A stretch of DNA of 64,000 bases. Origin: Aliarcobacter sp. GTDB lineage: Bacteria > Campylobacterota > Campylobacteria > Campylobacterales > Arcobacteraceae. The stretch covers positions 186,001 through 250,000 of the forward strand of contig JAQVBE010000001.1 in assembly GCA_028690445.1 (NCBI GenBank), written 5' to 3'. The notes below the pieces were generated by a model. That model was given only the letters and a program-made list of their open reading frames with translations, searched no databases and was not told where the DNA came from. This document shows positions 9,238-17,853 of this stretch, piece after piece (within the stretch, counting starts at the first letter, position 1; the number at the start of each line of letters is the position of its first letter). The translations under genes were made by a program, and so were the position numbers.

Positions 9238-9243
9238 TATAAT
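9238..9243 (+). promoter_or_regulatory. Promoter of the uvrD-truB-ispE-smpB run
   Basis: A perfect TATAAT lies 26 bases before the uvrD ATG, followed by the TTGGAGAA ribosome site. The four genes downstream have gaps of no more than 12 bases or overlap, and one terminator follows smpB. Confidence 0.6.
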
Positions 9244-9263
9244 GATATATTATTGGAGAAAAA

Positions 9264-11318
9264 ATGTCTGAAAATTTATTATCATCGTTGAACGAATCAC
9301 AAAAAACTGCAGCACAACATATAGATGGACCAATGCTTATACTTGCAGGTGCAGGTTCTGGTAAAACAAAAACTATAACTACAAGACTTGCATATTTAAT
9401 ATCAATTGGTATAGACCCACGATCAATACTAACTTTGACATTTACAAATAAAGCAGCAAGTCAGATGAGAGAAAGAGCTTTTAGTATGCTTGATTCTTCG
9501 ATGATAAATACTCCACCATTATTATGTACTTTCCACAAATTTGGACTTTTATTTTTAAAATTTCATATGAGTGAATTAAATAGAAAAAACAATTTCATAA
9601 TAATAGATACAGATGACAAAAAAAGAATAATTAAGTCAATAGATAAAGAAATAACTACATCTTTATTGGCTGCTGAAATCTCAAAATATAAAAATTCACT
9701 ATTAACTCCAAATGAAGCAAAAAGTGCAGCTCAATTAAAACTTTATCAACAAATTGCAGAAATTTATGAAAAATATGAAGCATATTTAGAAAAAAATAAT
9801 CTTGTAGATTTTGATGATTTATTACTTCTTCCATACAGAATATTAAGTAAAAATGAAAAATTAGCAAATGAAATTAGTCAAAAATACCAATATATAATGG
9901 TAGATGAGTACCAAGATACAAATGAACTTCAATATAGACTTCTAAGATTATTATGTGCAAGTCATAATAATCTTTGCGTTGTTGGAGATGATGACCAATC
10001 TATTTATGGTTGGAGAGGTGCAACAATTAAGAATATTTTGAATTTTTCAGAACATTTTGAAAACACAAATGTTGTTAAACTTGAAGAAAATTATAGATCA
10101 ACAGATACTATTTTAAATCATGCAAATCAATTAATAGAACATAATCGAGATAGACTTGGTAAAAAATTAATTGGTACAAGACAAAAAGGTGATTCAATTA
10201 GAATTTATGAATCACAAGATGAAAATGAAGAAACTAGAAAAATAATAGAAGATATAAAACAATTAATTGATAATGGAACAAGTCCCAAAAATATCGCAAT
10301 ACTATTTAGAGTGAATGCCTTATCAAGATCACTTGAAGAAGGATTTAACAAAGCTGGATTAAACTATAAATTAGTTGGTGGAATGAAATTTTATGAAAGA
10401 ACTGAAATAAAAGATTTAATTGCCTATTTTAGAATTCTTACAAACGCAAATGATAATTTTTCTATAAAAAGAATCATTAATAAACCAAAGCGTGGAATTG
10501 GTAAAACTACAATTGATAAACTTGAAGCAAAGTCTATTGAAAGTGGAAAATCAATTTTTGATTTAATACAACAATTAGATTCAGAAGAAATAAGTTCAAT
10601 TGTAGGTAAAAAGAATGCAAGAACTCTAAAAGTATTTGAAGCTTCTATTTTAGATTTAAAAGAGTTATTAGAAGAGTCAAAAATGAAATTTTTTGATACT
10701 TTTGAAGAAACATTTGATTACAGAGCTTCATACGATAATCTTCCAGATGGGTTTGAAAGACAAGCTAATATTGATGAATTCTATGGATATATTAGGGATT
10801 ATTTTATTCAAAATCCACACTTAGACTTAAAAGATTTTCTAAATGAGATTGCACTAGAGAGTGAAAAAGATGAATATAATGGGGAAGCTGTTTCGATGAT
10901 GAGCATTCACGCTTCTAAAGGTTTAGAGTTTAAAAAACTTTTTATTATAGGTTTTGAAGAGGGCTTTTTCCCAATTGTTGGTGATGGAAGTGATTTAGAA
11001 GAAGAAAGAAGATTAGGTTATGTGGCAATTACAAGAGCTATGGATAATTTAACTTTATCATTTGTTCATTCAAGATTTTATAAAGGTAAAAGAGCAACAC
11101 TTGTTAAAAGTAGATTTTTAAGTGAATCGGGTCTTATAAAAGGAAGTTTGACAATAGAAAAGCAGTCAGGCTTTAAAAAAGGTGATTTGGTACAACATAA
11201 AATATTTGGTATGGGAAGAGTTATTAAAGCTACAAATGCAGGTAAGGATTATAAGTTAACTATAAATTTTGGCGGAACACATAGAGATATTTTATCTTCA
11301 TTTGTTCAAAAAGCCTAA
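9264..11318 (+). CDS. uvrD: ATP-dependent DNA helicase, UvrD/Rep/PcrA family
   Basis: 684 residues. This superfamily 1A 3'-5' helicase acts in repair and in clearing the replication path. The Q-motif is at Gln13, Walker A GAGSGKT at 29-35, motif Ia TFTNKAASQM, motif II VDEYQDT near 213-219, motif III GDDDQSIYGWRGA, motif IV ENYRST, motif V SIHASKGLEF and motif VI YVAITRA. The C-terminal KKGDLVQHKIFGMGRV segment resembles the Tudor-like tail of PcrA/UvrD. It lacks nuclease cysteines and so differs from the AddA-like protein at the window end. The choice among UvrD, Rep and PcrA is not decidable by eye. Confidence 0.95.
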   Translation: MSENLLSSLNESQKTAAQHIDGPMLILAGAGSGKTKTITTRLAYLISIGIDPRSILTLTFTNKAASQMRERAFSMLDSSMINTPPLLCTFHKFGLLFLKFHMSELNRKNNFIIIDTDDKKRIIKSIDKEITTSLLAAEISKYKNSLLTPNEAKSAAQLKLYQQIAEIYEKYEAYLEKNNLVDFDDLLLLPYRILSKNEKLANEISQKYQYIMVDEYQDTNELQYRLLRLLCASHNNLCVVGDDDQSIYGWRGATIKNILNFSEHFENTNVVKLEENYRSTDTILNHANQLIEHNRDRLGKKLIGTRQKGDSIRIYESQDENEETRKIIEDIKQLIDNGTSPKNIAILFRVNALSRSLEEGFNKAGLNYKLVGGMKFYERTEIKDLIAYFRILTNANDNFSIKRIINKPKRGIGKTTIDKLEAKSIESGKSIFDLIQQLDSEEISSIVGKKNARTLKVFEASILDLKELLEESKMKFFDTFEETFDYRASYDNLPDGFERQANIDEFYGYIRDYFIQNPHLDLKDFLNEIALESEKDEYNGEAVSMMSIHASKGLEFKKLFIIGFEEGFFPIVGDGSDLEEERRLGYVAITRAMDNLTLSFVHSRFYKGKRATLVKSRFLSESGLIKGSLTIEKQSGFKKGDLVQHKIFGMGRVIKATNAGKDYKLTINFGGTHRDILSSFVQKA

Positions 11319-11330
11319 ACGGAAAGAATT

Positions 11331-12182
11331 TTGCAAAAAAGATTTTATAATAAAGAATCAATCAATAAATTGATAGTAGTAAAGAAGCCTTTGTTTATTA
11401 GTTCTAATTTTTATTTAACAAAAATAAAGAAGAAATATAAAAATAAGAAAGCTGGTTTTAGTGGAACACTTGACCCCTTTGCAAAGGGATGTTTAATTGT
11501 TGCTTTTGGTCAATATTCAAAACTTTTTAAATATCTGAAAAAAACTCCAAAAACTTATAAAGCCGTTGTTTGGCTAGGAGCAATATCTGAATCTTTTGAT
11601 ATTGAAAAAGTTATAAGTGTAGATTTAGTTGAAAAAATTGATGTTGATAATATAAAATATCAATTAAATTCTTTAGTTGGTGAATTAGAGTATATTCCAC
11701 CAAAATTTTCAGCAAAAAAAATAGAGGGTGTTCGAGCTTATGAATTAGCAAGACAAGGACATGATTTTGAACTTAATAAATGTAAAATGAATATTTATGA
11801 TACAAAATTTATATCATATAGACATCCTTTTATTACAATTGAAACAACAGTTAGTGAAGGTTCATATATTCGTTCTTTTGCACAAATATTATTGGAAAAA
11901 TTAGGGACAATTGGAACTTTGTCATATTTAGAAAGAATAAATGAAGGCGCTTTTTTTTATGAAAATGAAAAAGAGCTAAATCCTTTAGATTATATTGATT
12001 TACCAATAAATAATTATTTTGGAACAATTGAATGGTTAAATACAGGTAAAAAAATTTCAATTGATTATTTAGAAGAAAAAGAAGATGGAAAATATTTAAT
12101 TATCACAGATAAATTTTTTAGTATTATTGAAATAGAAGAGGGTGAAGTTAAATACTTATTAAATAAGGTACTAAAAGTATGA
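11331..12182 (+). CDS. truB: tRNA pseudouridine(55) synthase
   Basis: 283 residues from a TTG start preceded by GGAAAG. TruB isomerises U55 in the T-loop of tRNAs. The catalytic aspartate is Asp48 in GFSGTLDPFAKG, and later motifs (KTYKAVVWLG, PPKFSAKKIEG, EGSYIRSFAQ) fit the family. The N-terminus is shortened compared with the E. coli protein, as I recall for Campylobacterota. Its last four bases overlap the ispE start (ATGA), which indicates translational coupling. The identification is confident. Confidence 0.93.
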   Translation: MQKRFYNKESINKLIVVKKPLFISSNFYLTKIKKKYKNKKAGFSGTLDPFAKGCLIVAFGQYSKLFKYLKKTPKTYKAVVWLGAISESFDIEKVISVDLVEKIDVDNIKYQLNSLVGELEYIPPKFSAKKIEGVRAYELARQGHDFELNKCKMNIYDTKFISYRHPFITIETTVSEGSYIRSFAQILLEKLGTIGTLSYLERINEGAFFYENEKELNPLDYIDLPINNYFGTIEWLNTGKKISIDYLEEKEDGKYLIITDKFFSIIEIEEGEVKYLLNKVLKV

Positions 12183-12952
12183 ATGAAATGAGTGAAAAAT
12201 CATATGCAAAAGTAAATATTTTTTTAAAAATTTCAGATAAAAGAGATGAGTATCATGAACTTGTATCAAGATTTGTTCGTGTACATAGTCTATTTGATAC
12301 TATCTCTTTTGTTAAATCTAGCAGGAAAGCATTTTGTATTATAGGGAACTTTTCTTGCAATATGGAAACGAATACTGTATATAAAGCGTACAAGTTATTA
12401 GAAAAATATGATGGTGTTGAAGATTTTTTTAAAAATTATAGTGTTGAAGTTAATAAAAATATTCCAGAGTTTGCAGGACTTGGTGGCGGAAGCTCAAATG
12501 CAGCAACATTTTTACTTATGACAAATAAATATTGTAATTTAAATTTATCAAAAGATGAATTATCTAAAATTGCTATAAAAATTGGTGCTGATGTTCCCTT
12601 TTTTGTTTATGAATATGATAGTGCAAATGTTACAGGTATAGGCGAAATTGTAGAAAAGTTTGATGAAGAGATGTTAAATATAGATACAATAACTCCTAAT
12701 ATAAAGTGTAATACAGGTGAAATTTTTAAAGTTTTTAGAGAAAATTTTTATAAACAAATTTCAAAAAATGAAGCAGATAAATTATTTAAAACGAAATCAA
12801 TCGAAATTCTAAATAATTTAAATATTAATGAAGCAAATGATTTATATGAACCAGCAATTAGTGTATATCCGAAATTAGAAGAATATGCCCAAAATAGTTG
12901 GTTTTTTAGTGGAAGTGGAAGTTCATTTTTTAAGGTAAACGATGTCAAATAA
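12179..12952 (+). CDS. ispE: 4-diphosphocytidyl-2-C-methyl-D-erythritol kinase
   Basis: 257 residues. IspE phosphorylates CDP-methylerythritol in the MEP route to isoprenoids. It is a GHMP kinase: the substrate-binding start [11 protein letters not shown] lies at residues 7-17, the ATP loop [11 protein letters not shown] at 99-109, and the C-terminal [12 protein letters not shown] matches GHMP motif 3. IspH from the same pathway is also in the window (42805-43641). It overlaps truB by 4 bases and smpB by 11 bases, so the three genes are tightly coupled. The alternative start ATG four codons downstream cannot be excluded. Confidence 0.95.
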   Translation: MNEMSEKSYAKVNIFLKISDKRDEYHELVSRFVRVHSLFDTISFVKSSRKAFCIIGNFSCNMETNTVYKAYKLLEKYDGVEDFFKNYSVEVNKNIPEFAGLGGGSSNAATFLLMTNKYCNLNLSKDELSKIAIKIGADVPFFVYEYDSANVTGIGEIVEKFDEEMLNIDTITPNIKCNTGEIFKVFRENFYKQISKNEADKLFKTKSIEILNNLNINEANDLYEPAISVYPKLEEYAQNSWFFSGSGSSFFKVNDVK

Positions 12953-13418
12953 AAAAGATACAAAAAAGAATTTAGTTTTCAAAAATAGAAAAGCATTTCA
13001 TGATTTTACTATTATGGAAACATTGGAAGCTGGAATTATGCTTGAAGGAAGTGAAGTAAAAGCTATAAGAGAAGGAAGAATTAACTTAAAAGATTCATTT
13101 GTTCGAATTATAAAAGGTGAAGTATTTATTTTAAATATGCATATTTCACATTTAAGTACAACTCATACAACTTACAGACCAGATGAAAGAAAAGATAGAA
13201 AACTTCTTTTACATTCAAAACAAATAGCAAAGTTATATGCAAAAGTGACAAAAGATGGCATAACTTTAATTGCAACAAAATTATATTTTAACGATAAAAA
13301 TATGATAAAGGTTGAAATAGCAACCGCTCAAGGTAAAAAGCTACATGATAAAAGAGAAGATTTAAAAATAAAAACTATGCAAAGAGAGACTCAACAAATA
13401 TTAAAAGGCATAAAATAA
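12942..13418 (+). CDS. smpB: SsrA-binding protein
   Basis: 158 residues. SmpB binds tmRNA and delivers it to stalled ribosomes for trans-translation. The conserved core includes [35 protein letters not shown] and NMHISHL, and the Lys/Arg-rich C-terminal tail ([11 protein letters not shown]) reaches the ribosomal A site in the family. The tmRNA gene itself is not in this window. It is the last gene of the uvrD run and overlaps the 3' end of ispE. Its stop codon lies inside the terminator stem. Confidence 0.97.
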   Translation: MSNKKDTKKNLVFKNRKAFHDFTIMETLEAGIMLEGSEVKAIREGRINLKDSFVRIIKGEVFILNMHISHLSTTHTTYRPDERKDRKLLLHSKQIAKLYAKVTKDGITLIATKLYFNDKNMIKVEIATAQGKKLHDKREDLKIKTMQRETQQILKGIK

Positions 13419-13440
13419 GATAATTAGTATCTTATTTTAT
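13410..13440 (+). terminator. Intrinsic terminator of the uvrD-smpB run
   Basis: A 13-bp stem (ATAAAATAAGATA at 13410-13422 pairing with 13428-13440) with a five-base loop. It is AT-rich and includes the smpB stop codon. Confidence 0.75.
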
Positions 13441-13474
13441 AAGTTAAGATTATAATAAAAATAATATTTTATTT

Positions 13475-13504
13475 GTTAATTAATCGTTAATTTTTTTGTT
13501 AAAT
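13475..13504 (+). promoter_or_regulatory. Tandem GTTAATT repeats upstream of ccoN
   Basis: Three copies of GTTAA(T/A)T begin at 13475, 13486 and 13498, with spacings of 11 and 12 bases, about one helical turn. The central part AATTAAT-C-GTTAATT (13478-13492) is also a near-perfect palindrome. The same 19-base block occurs with one mismatch at 26464-26482 upstream of the porin. The position just ahead of the likely -10 at 13521 suits an activator or repressor. The regulator is unknown. Confidence 0.55.
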
Positions 13505-13520
13505 TTAAGTTTTTCTTAGC

Positions 13521-13526
13521 TATGAT
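13521..13526 (+). promoter_or_regulatory. Candidate -10 of the ccoNOQP operon
   Basis: TATGAT is preceded by a T-rich stretch at about -16, the pattern seen in Campylobacter sigma-70 promoters. It gives a leader of about 50 bases before the AGGAGGAG ribosome site. A second AT-rich match (TATAAA at 13559) is too close to the ribosome site to be the promoter. Confidence 0.5.
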
Positions 13527-13582
13527 TATCGCAATGAGTGACATTTTTGTGACTTGTATATAAAATTAGTAGGAGGAGATTG

Positions 13583-15049
13583 ATGCAAAACGGTGCACAA
13601 ATTGAGTACGATTACTCAGTTGCAAAGGCCTTTACATTTGCAACAATTTTGTTTGGTATCATAGGTATGACTATCGGTGTTGTACTTGCGTTTCAATTGG
13701 CGTTTCCACAGTTAAATAATTTAGCTGGGGAGTATGGTACATTTAGTAGATTAAGACCTTTACACACTAATGGTGTTGCTTTTGGTTTTGCTCTAAGTGG
13801 TATTTTTGCTGGATGGTATTATATCGGACAAAGGGTATTAAAAGTTTCATTAAAAGAGTCACCTTTTTTAATGGCTATCGCAAAATTACATTTTGTTCTT
13901 TATTTCATTACAATTCTTTTAGCTGTTGTTACACTTTTTATGGGTTATACAACTTCAAAAGAATATGCTGAATTAGAGTGGCCATTAGACATCTTAGTTG
14001 TTCTATGGTGGGTTTTATGGGGTGTTTCTATTTTTGGATTAATCGGAATTAGAAGAGAAAGAACTTTATATATTTCTTTATGGTATTTCATTGCTACATT
14101 TATCGCAGTTGCAATGTTATATCTATTTAATAATATGGAAGTTCCAACTGCTTTAGTTTCAGGTTATGGTTCATGGCTTCACTCTGTTTCTATGTATGCA
14201 GGTACAAATGATGCACTAGTACAATGGTGGTACGGACACAATGCTGTTGCATTCGTTTTCACAACTCCAATTATTGCGCTAATTTATTACTTTTTACCAA
14301 AAGAATCTGGACAAAATGTTTATTCTTATAAACTTTCTATCTTAGCATTCTGGGGATTATTATTTGTTTATTTATGGGCTGGTGGACACCACTTATTATA
14401 TTCAACTGTTCCTGACTGGATGCAAACTATGGGTTCTGTAATGTCAGTTGTTTTAATTTTACCATCATGGGGATCAGCTATTAATATGCTTTTAACAATG
14501 AAGGGTGAGTGGCAACAATTACAAACAAATACACTAATTAAATTTATGGTATTAGCTTCAACTTTCTATATGTTATCAACTATTGAAGGACCAATTCAAG
14601 CTATTAAATCTGTAAATGCTATTGCACACTTTACTGACTGGATTCCAGGACATGTACATGATGGTACTTTAGGTTGGGTTACGTTTATGATTATGGCAGC
14701 ATTATTTCATATGGTTCCAAGAATGTATAAAAGAGAAATTTATTCTAAATCATTAATGGATACACAATTCTGGTTACAAACTACAGGTATCGTTTTATAC
14801 TTTACTTCTATGTGGATTGCTGGAATTACACAAGGTATGATGTGGAGAGCTTATGACGAATATGGTTCATTAGTTTACTCATTTATTGATACAGTTACTG
14901 TATTACATCCATATTATACAATTAGAGCTGTTGGTGGGTTATTATACCTAATTGGATTCTTTATGTTCTCATATAATATTTATAAAACTATTAGATGTGG
15001 AAGAGTACTTGATAAAGAACCAGCAAATGCTACACCAGTAGCTGCGTAA
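13583..15049 (+). CDS. ccoN: cbb3-type cytochrome c oxidase subunit I
   Basis: 488 residues. CcoN is the catalytic haem-copper subunit of the high-affinity terminal oxidase in the inner membrane, reducing O2 to water and pumping protons. About 12 membrane helices are visible. His-containing segments characteristic of CcoN include RPLHTNGVAFGF, WWYGHNAVAF, AGGHHLLYS and GHVHDGTLGW. The ATG at 13583 is chosen because AGGAGGAG lies 5 bases upstream. The TTG one codon earlier is less likely. It heads the operon ccoN-ccoO-ccoQ-ccoP followed by accessory genes. The low-oxygen adaptation of this oxidase suits a microaerophile. Confidence 0.98.
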   Translation: MQNGAQIEYDYSVAKAFTFATILFGIIGMTIGVVLAFQLAFPQLNNLAGEYGTFSRLRPLHTNGVAFGFALSGIFAGWYYIGQRVLKVSLKESPFLMAIAKLHFVLYFITILLAVVTLFMGYTTSKEYAELEWPLDILVVLWWVLWGVSIFGLIGIRRERTLYISLWYFIATFIAVAMLYLFNNMEVPTALVSGYGSWLHSVSMYAGTNDALVQWWYGHNAVAFVFTTPIIALIYYFLPKESGQNVYSYKLSILAFWGLLFVYLWAGGHHLLYSTVPDWMQTMGSVMSVVLILPSWGSAINMLLTMKGEWQQLQTNTLIKFMVLASTFYMLSTIEGPIQAIKSVNAIAHFTDWIPGHVHDGTLGWVTFMIMAALFHMVPRMYKREIYSKSLMDTQFWLQTTGIVLYFTSMWIAGITQGMMWRAYDEYGSLVYSFIDTVTVLHPYYTIRAVGGLLYLIGFFMFSYNIYKTIRCGRVLDKEPANATPVAA

Positions 15050-15062
15050 GAAAGGAGAAATT

Positions 15063-15746
15063 ATGTTTCATTGGTTTGAACAAAGACCGTTTTTCTTTGC
15101 GGTACTAGTATTTATATTTGTTGCATTTGCGGGTATTATTGAAGTTATTCCAGATTTTGCAAAACAAAGTAGACCAACTGTTGGTACAAAACCATACAGT
15201 GTTTTAGAATTAGCAGGTAGACAAGTTTATATTAAAGATTCTTGTAATGCTTGTCACTCTCAATTAATTAGACCATTCAAAGCAGAAACTGATAGATATG
15301 GAATGTATTCTTTATCTGGTGAGTATGCTTATGATAGACCATTCTTATGGGGATCAAAAAGAACTGGTCCAGATTTAATGAGAGTTGGAAATTATAGAAC
15401 TACAGATTGGCATGAAAACCATATGTGGGAACCTTCTGCTGTTGTTCCTGGAAGTATTATGCCAGAATACAAACATCAATTTAAAAACAAAGCTGATTTA
15501 GATACTGCTTATGCTGAAGCATATACTGTTAAAACAGTATTTGCAACTCCATATGATCAAGATTTAGATGGTGATGGAAAAGTTGATGTTGCACTTGGTG
15601 ATTACGAAACTGCTATTGCAAAAGCAAAAGAAGATGCAAAAGCAATTGCTGATGGAATGAAAAATGAAGCTATAAAAAATGCTGTTGCAAATGGTCAAAT
15701 TCCTGAAATAGTTGCATTAATTGCATATTTAAATTCTTTAAAATAG
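15063..15746 (+). CDS. ccoO: cbb3-type cytochrome c oxidase subunit II, monohaem
   Basis: 227 residues. CcoO is a membrane-anchored c-type cytochrome that relays electrons from CcoP to the CcoN active site. One N-terminal helix (residues about 8-27) is followed by a single haem motif CNACH at 61-65 and the likely axial methionine in GSIMPEYKH. A polar insertion with DLDGDGKVD (about residues 165-180) resembles an EF-hand-type calcium loop. The family has a calcium site elsewhere, so I draw no firm conclusion. It starts 13 bases after ccoN with AAAGGAGA upstream. Confidence 0.97.
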   Translation: MFHWFEQRPFFFAVLVFIFVAFAGIIEVIPDFAKQSRPTVGTKPYSVLELAGRQVYIKDSCNACHSQLIRPFKAETDRYGMYSLSGEYAYDRPFLWGSKRTGPDLMRVGNYRTTDWHENHMWEPSAVVPGSIMPEYKHQFKNKADLDTAYAEAYTVKTVFATPYDQDLDGDGKVDVALGDYETAIAKAKEDAKAIADGMKNEAIKNAVANGQIPEIVALIAYLNSLK

Positions 15747-15755
15747 AGGTTGTTA

Positions 15756-15980
15756 ATGGATTATGAAACACTTTTAACAGTACAAGGTTATGGTAAATTC
15801 TTTTTGATTTTAGCAGTATTTATTATATTTTACTCTTATGCTTATTCTATATACAAAAGGGATAAAACAGGTGAGCGAGATTATGAGAAATATTCAAACC
15901 TTGTTCATGATGATTCAAGTGTTTCTGTCCCTCTTGAAGAAAGAAAAAAAGATAAAGATATAGATAATAAGGAGAAATAA
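15756..15980 (+). CDS. ccoQ: cbb3-type cytochrome oxidase small subunit CcoQ
   Basis: 74 residues from the ATG at 15756. TTG at 15750 is in frame, but AGAGGT lies just ahead of the ATG. One membrane helix (about residues 11-29, FFLILAVFIIFYSYAYSIY) is followed by a strongly charged cytosolic tail with KRDKTGERDYEKYSNLV and a Lys/Asp-rich end. The YKRDKTGERDYEKY signature is typical of CcoQ/FixQ in Campylobacterota as I recall it. The position between ccoO and ccoP confirms the assignment. The family stabilises the assembled oxidase. Confidence 0.93.
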   Translation: MDYETLLTVQGYGKFFLILAVFIIFYSYAYSIYKRDKTGERDYEKYSNLVHDDSSVSVPLEERKKDKDIDNKEK

Positions 15981-15981
15981 G

Positions 15982-16872
15982 ATGAAGTCTATGATTATAG
16001 GTGGAATAATTCTTGTAATCGCTTTATTAGCAGGAACTTACTTTGCAGCAGGTGATGCTTTTATAGGCGATGATTATATTAACAGCTTAACAATGTTAGG
16101 TGCAGTAGCTATTATTACAATTACTGTATTCGTTGCATTAAAATATGTTAATCAAATGAGAAATGATACTGCGAGTGGTGATTTAGCTGAAGAAAAATGG
16201 GATGGTATTGGTGAATTTAGAAATGCTGTACCAACTGGTTGGGCTTTAGCATTTATTGGTACGATTATATGGATGTTTTGGTATTTTACAGTTGGTTATC
16301 CTATTAATGGATTTTCACAAATTGGTCAATGGAATGAAGAGACTTTAGAATACAATGCAAAATTTGAGAAAAAATGGGAAAATCCATCGGAAGAAACTTT
16401 AAAAGCAATGGGTCAATCTACATTCTTAGTTCAATGTGCACCTTGTCATGGTGTTGATGCTGAGGGAATTGATGGAAAAGCTCAAAACTTAACAAAAAGA
16501 ATTTCTAAAGAACAAGTTGTTCATGTTATTAAAAATGGTTCAAACAACTTTAAATCAGTATATCCAGATGGAATGCCTCCAATGATGTTAACAGAAGATG
16601 CTGATATTAATGCAGTTGCTGATTATGTTGCTGGTGGATTTAAAGGTGAACAACCTGCTTCGTTTGCTGCTTGTTCTTCTTGTCATGGTGAAGATGGTAA
16701 AGGTATGGAGTTTGTTGCTCCAAATATCAGAATTTATGATGATGCAGTTATAGCTGCTGTTCTTAAAAATGGTAAAAAAAGTGCTATTGGTACTATGCCT
16801 AATTTTAACGGTAGATTAAATGAAACACAAGAGAAAGCATTAGCTACATACTTAAGAAGTATAGGAGGGTAA
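15982..16872 (+). CDS. ccoP: cbb3-type cytochrome c oxidase subunit III, dihaem
   Basis: 296 residues. CcoP accepts electrons from soluble or bc1-linked cytochromes and passes them to CcoO. Two N-terminal membrane helices (about residues 4-22 and 33-53) and a third near 84-104 precede two haem motifs, CAPCH at 152-156 and CSSCH at 231-235. Likely axial methionines are in GMPPMM and GTMPNF. It starts one base after ccoQ, with AAGGAGAAATAAG as the ribosome site overlapping the ccoQ end. The WALAFIGTIIWMFWYF segment matches the FixP/CcoP N-terminal domain. Confidence 0.97.
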   Translation: MKSMIIGGIILVIALLAGTYFAAGDAFIGDDYINSLTMLGAVAIITITVFVALKYVNQMRNDTASGDLAEEKWDGIGEFRNAVPTGWALAFIGTIIWMFWYFTVGYPINGFSQIGQWNEETLEYNAKFEKKWENPSEETLKAMGQSTFLVQCAPCHGVDAEGIDGKAQNLTKRISKEQVVHVIKNGSNNFKSVYPDGMPPMMLTEDADINAVADYVAGGFKGEQPASFAACSSCHGEDGKGMEFVAPNIRIYDDAVIAAVLKNGKKSAIGTMPNFNGRLNETQEKALATYLRSIGG

Positions 16873-16873
16873 G

Positions 16874-17116
16874 ATGGCTGGAAATACACAAATGAATGAT
16901 AATGAAAGAGGTATTTTTAAACTAAGTGGTATAACTGGAATGTTAATTGCAACTGTGTTGTTATTAACTATTCTTGGTGTATTAACATTTAGTGGAATAA
17001 AAGTACAACAAAGTGAAGCTAGTAATTTTTACAAAATCAATCAAGATTTGAATGGATTAAAAATGAATAGTTCAGAAAATTATAAACAGTATCAACTTGT
17101 TGGTACTGGAAAATAA
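16874..17116 (+). CDS. DUF4006-like small membrane protein
   Basis: 80 residues with one membrane helix (about residues 20-42, ITGMLIATVLLLTILGVLTF) and a polar C-terminal tail. The helix and following GIKVQQSEA resemble the DUF4006 proteins I recall directly after ccoP in Campylobacter and Helicobacter. It starts one base after ccoP with AGGAGG upstream. Its job is unknown. The position suggests assembly or stability of the cbb3 oxidase. Confidence 0.75.
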   Translation: MAGNTQMNDNERGIFKLSGITGMLIATVLLLTILGVLTFSGIKVQQSEASNFYKINQDLNGLKMNSSENYKQYQLVGTGK

Positions 17117-17126
17117 GGGGTAAGAT

Positions 17127-17219
17127 ATGGAAAGAATTATTGGTATTTTACTTGTTGTAGCAGCTGTTATGACAGCATATTATGCTTTCTTTGACTCAAC
17201 AAAAGTGTTTGTTGGATAA
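17127..17219 (+). CDS. 30-residue membrane peptide in the cbb3 operon
   Basis: A short open frame MERIIGILLVVAAV... runs from 17127 to the TAA at 17217-17219. An AAGGGGTAAG ribosome site precedes the ATG, and the next gene's ATG follows the stop immediately, so there is no spare DNA here. Almost the whole peptide is one hydrophobic helix (residues 4-21) with a short FFDSTKVFVG tail. Size and context resemble the single-helix CcoS/CcoM-like or CydX-like subunits of terminal oxidases, but I cannot assign it to any of them. It is inferred to be a real small gene. Confidence 0.65.
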   Translation: MERIIGILLVVAAVMTAYYAFFDSTKVFVG

Positions 17220-17849
17220 ATGAAAAACATAAATTTCATGAAAATAGGAGTGATTTTTTCACTTCTATTTTTTTTATGCCAGAACTTAAGCGCTCAAGAG
17301 TTTATTTTAAATGATGATAAGTTAATAGATAATAGAGCAAAAGAAAAAATTAATCAAATCGGTGCTGAAACTAAATCTAAATTAGGTGTTAATATATATG
17401 TTTATGCAAAATCTACTTTAGGATTAGACGAAAATATAAAAACAAAAGATAAAATTGATTTCATAAGAAATAATGAAAGCAAAATAATAGCAACCCTTGA
17501 GAAACCATATGTACTTTTGAGTATATCGGTTCAAGAAACGCATGTAAATTTATTATTCAGTGATGAATTAAAAGATGTGCTAGATAAAAATGATATTTTA
17601 AATGGGTATGTTGTACCTTTATTAGCTTCAAATGATAAAAATACTTTATTTGCAAAGGTTAGTGCTGCTACATTAAATGGTTATGCAGCTGTTGCAGATG
17701 TTATTGCTGAGTCTAAAAATATTAAATTAGAAAGTAGTATTGGAAATACTGGAAAAGTAGCTGGTACTATCTGGAGAGTTTTAATGTATACACTAGTTGT
17801 TTTAGGATTATTAGCCTATACTTACGCAGTATTAAAAAAAAGAAAGTAG
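17220..17849 (+). CDS. TPM-domain-like periplasmic protein with C-terminal anchor
   Basis: 209 residues. It has an N-terminal signal sequence (about residues 1-25, ending LSAQ), a mature domain of about 140 residues starting with LIDNRAKEKINQIGAETKSKLGVNIYVYAKSTLG, and a C-terminal helix (about 184-204) ending in Lys/Arg. The alpha/beta start and the helix followed by NIYVY look like the TPM (TLP18.3/Psb32/MOLO-1) fold, though the match is weak by eye. The start codon abuts the stop of the 30-residue peptide. An internal ATG at 17238 is a possible alternative start. Function is unknown. It is likely co-expressed with the oxidase. Confidence 0.7.
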   Translation: MKNINFMKIGVIFSLLFFLCQNLSAQEFILNDDKLIDNRAKEKINQIGAETKSKLGVNIYVYAKSTLGLDENIKTKDKIDFIRNNESKIIATLEKPYVLLSISVQETHVNLLFSDELKDVLDKNDILNGYVVPLLASNDKNTLFAKVSAATLNGYAAVADVIAESKNIKLESSIGNTGKVAGTIWRVLMYTLVVLGLLAYTYAVLKKRK

Positions 17850-17853
17850 ACTT

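Noticed and set aside
13559..13564. TATAAA as the ccoN -10
   Set aside because: A start from here would begin inside the AGGAGGAG ribosome site. TATGAT at 13521 is better placed.
15600..15640. EF-hand calcium loop in CcoO as a new regulatory site
   Set aside because: DLDGDGKVD resembles an EF-hand, but it is a single short loop in a variable insertion and the remaining ligands cannot be judged by eye.
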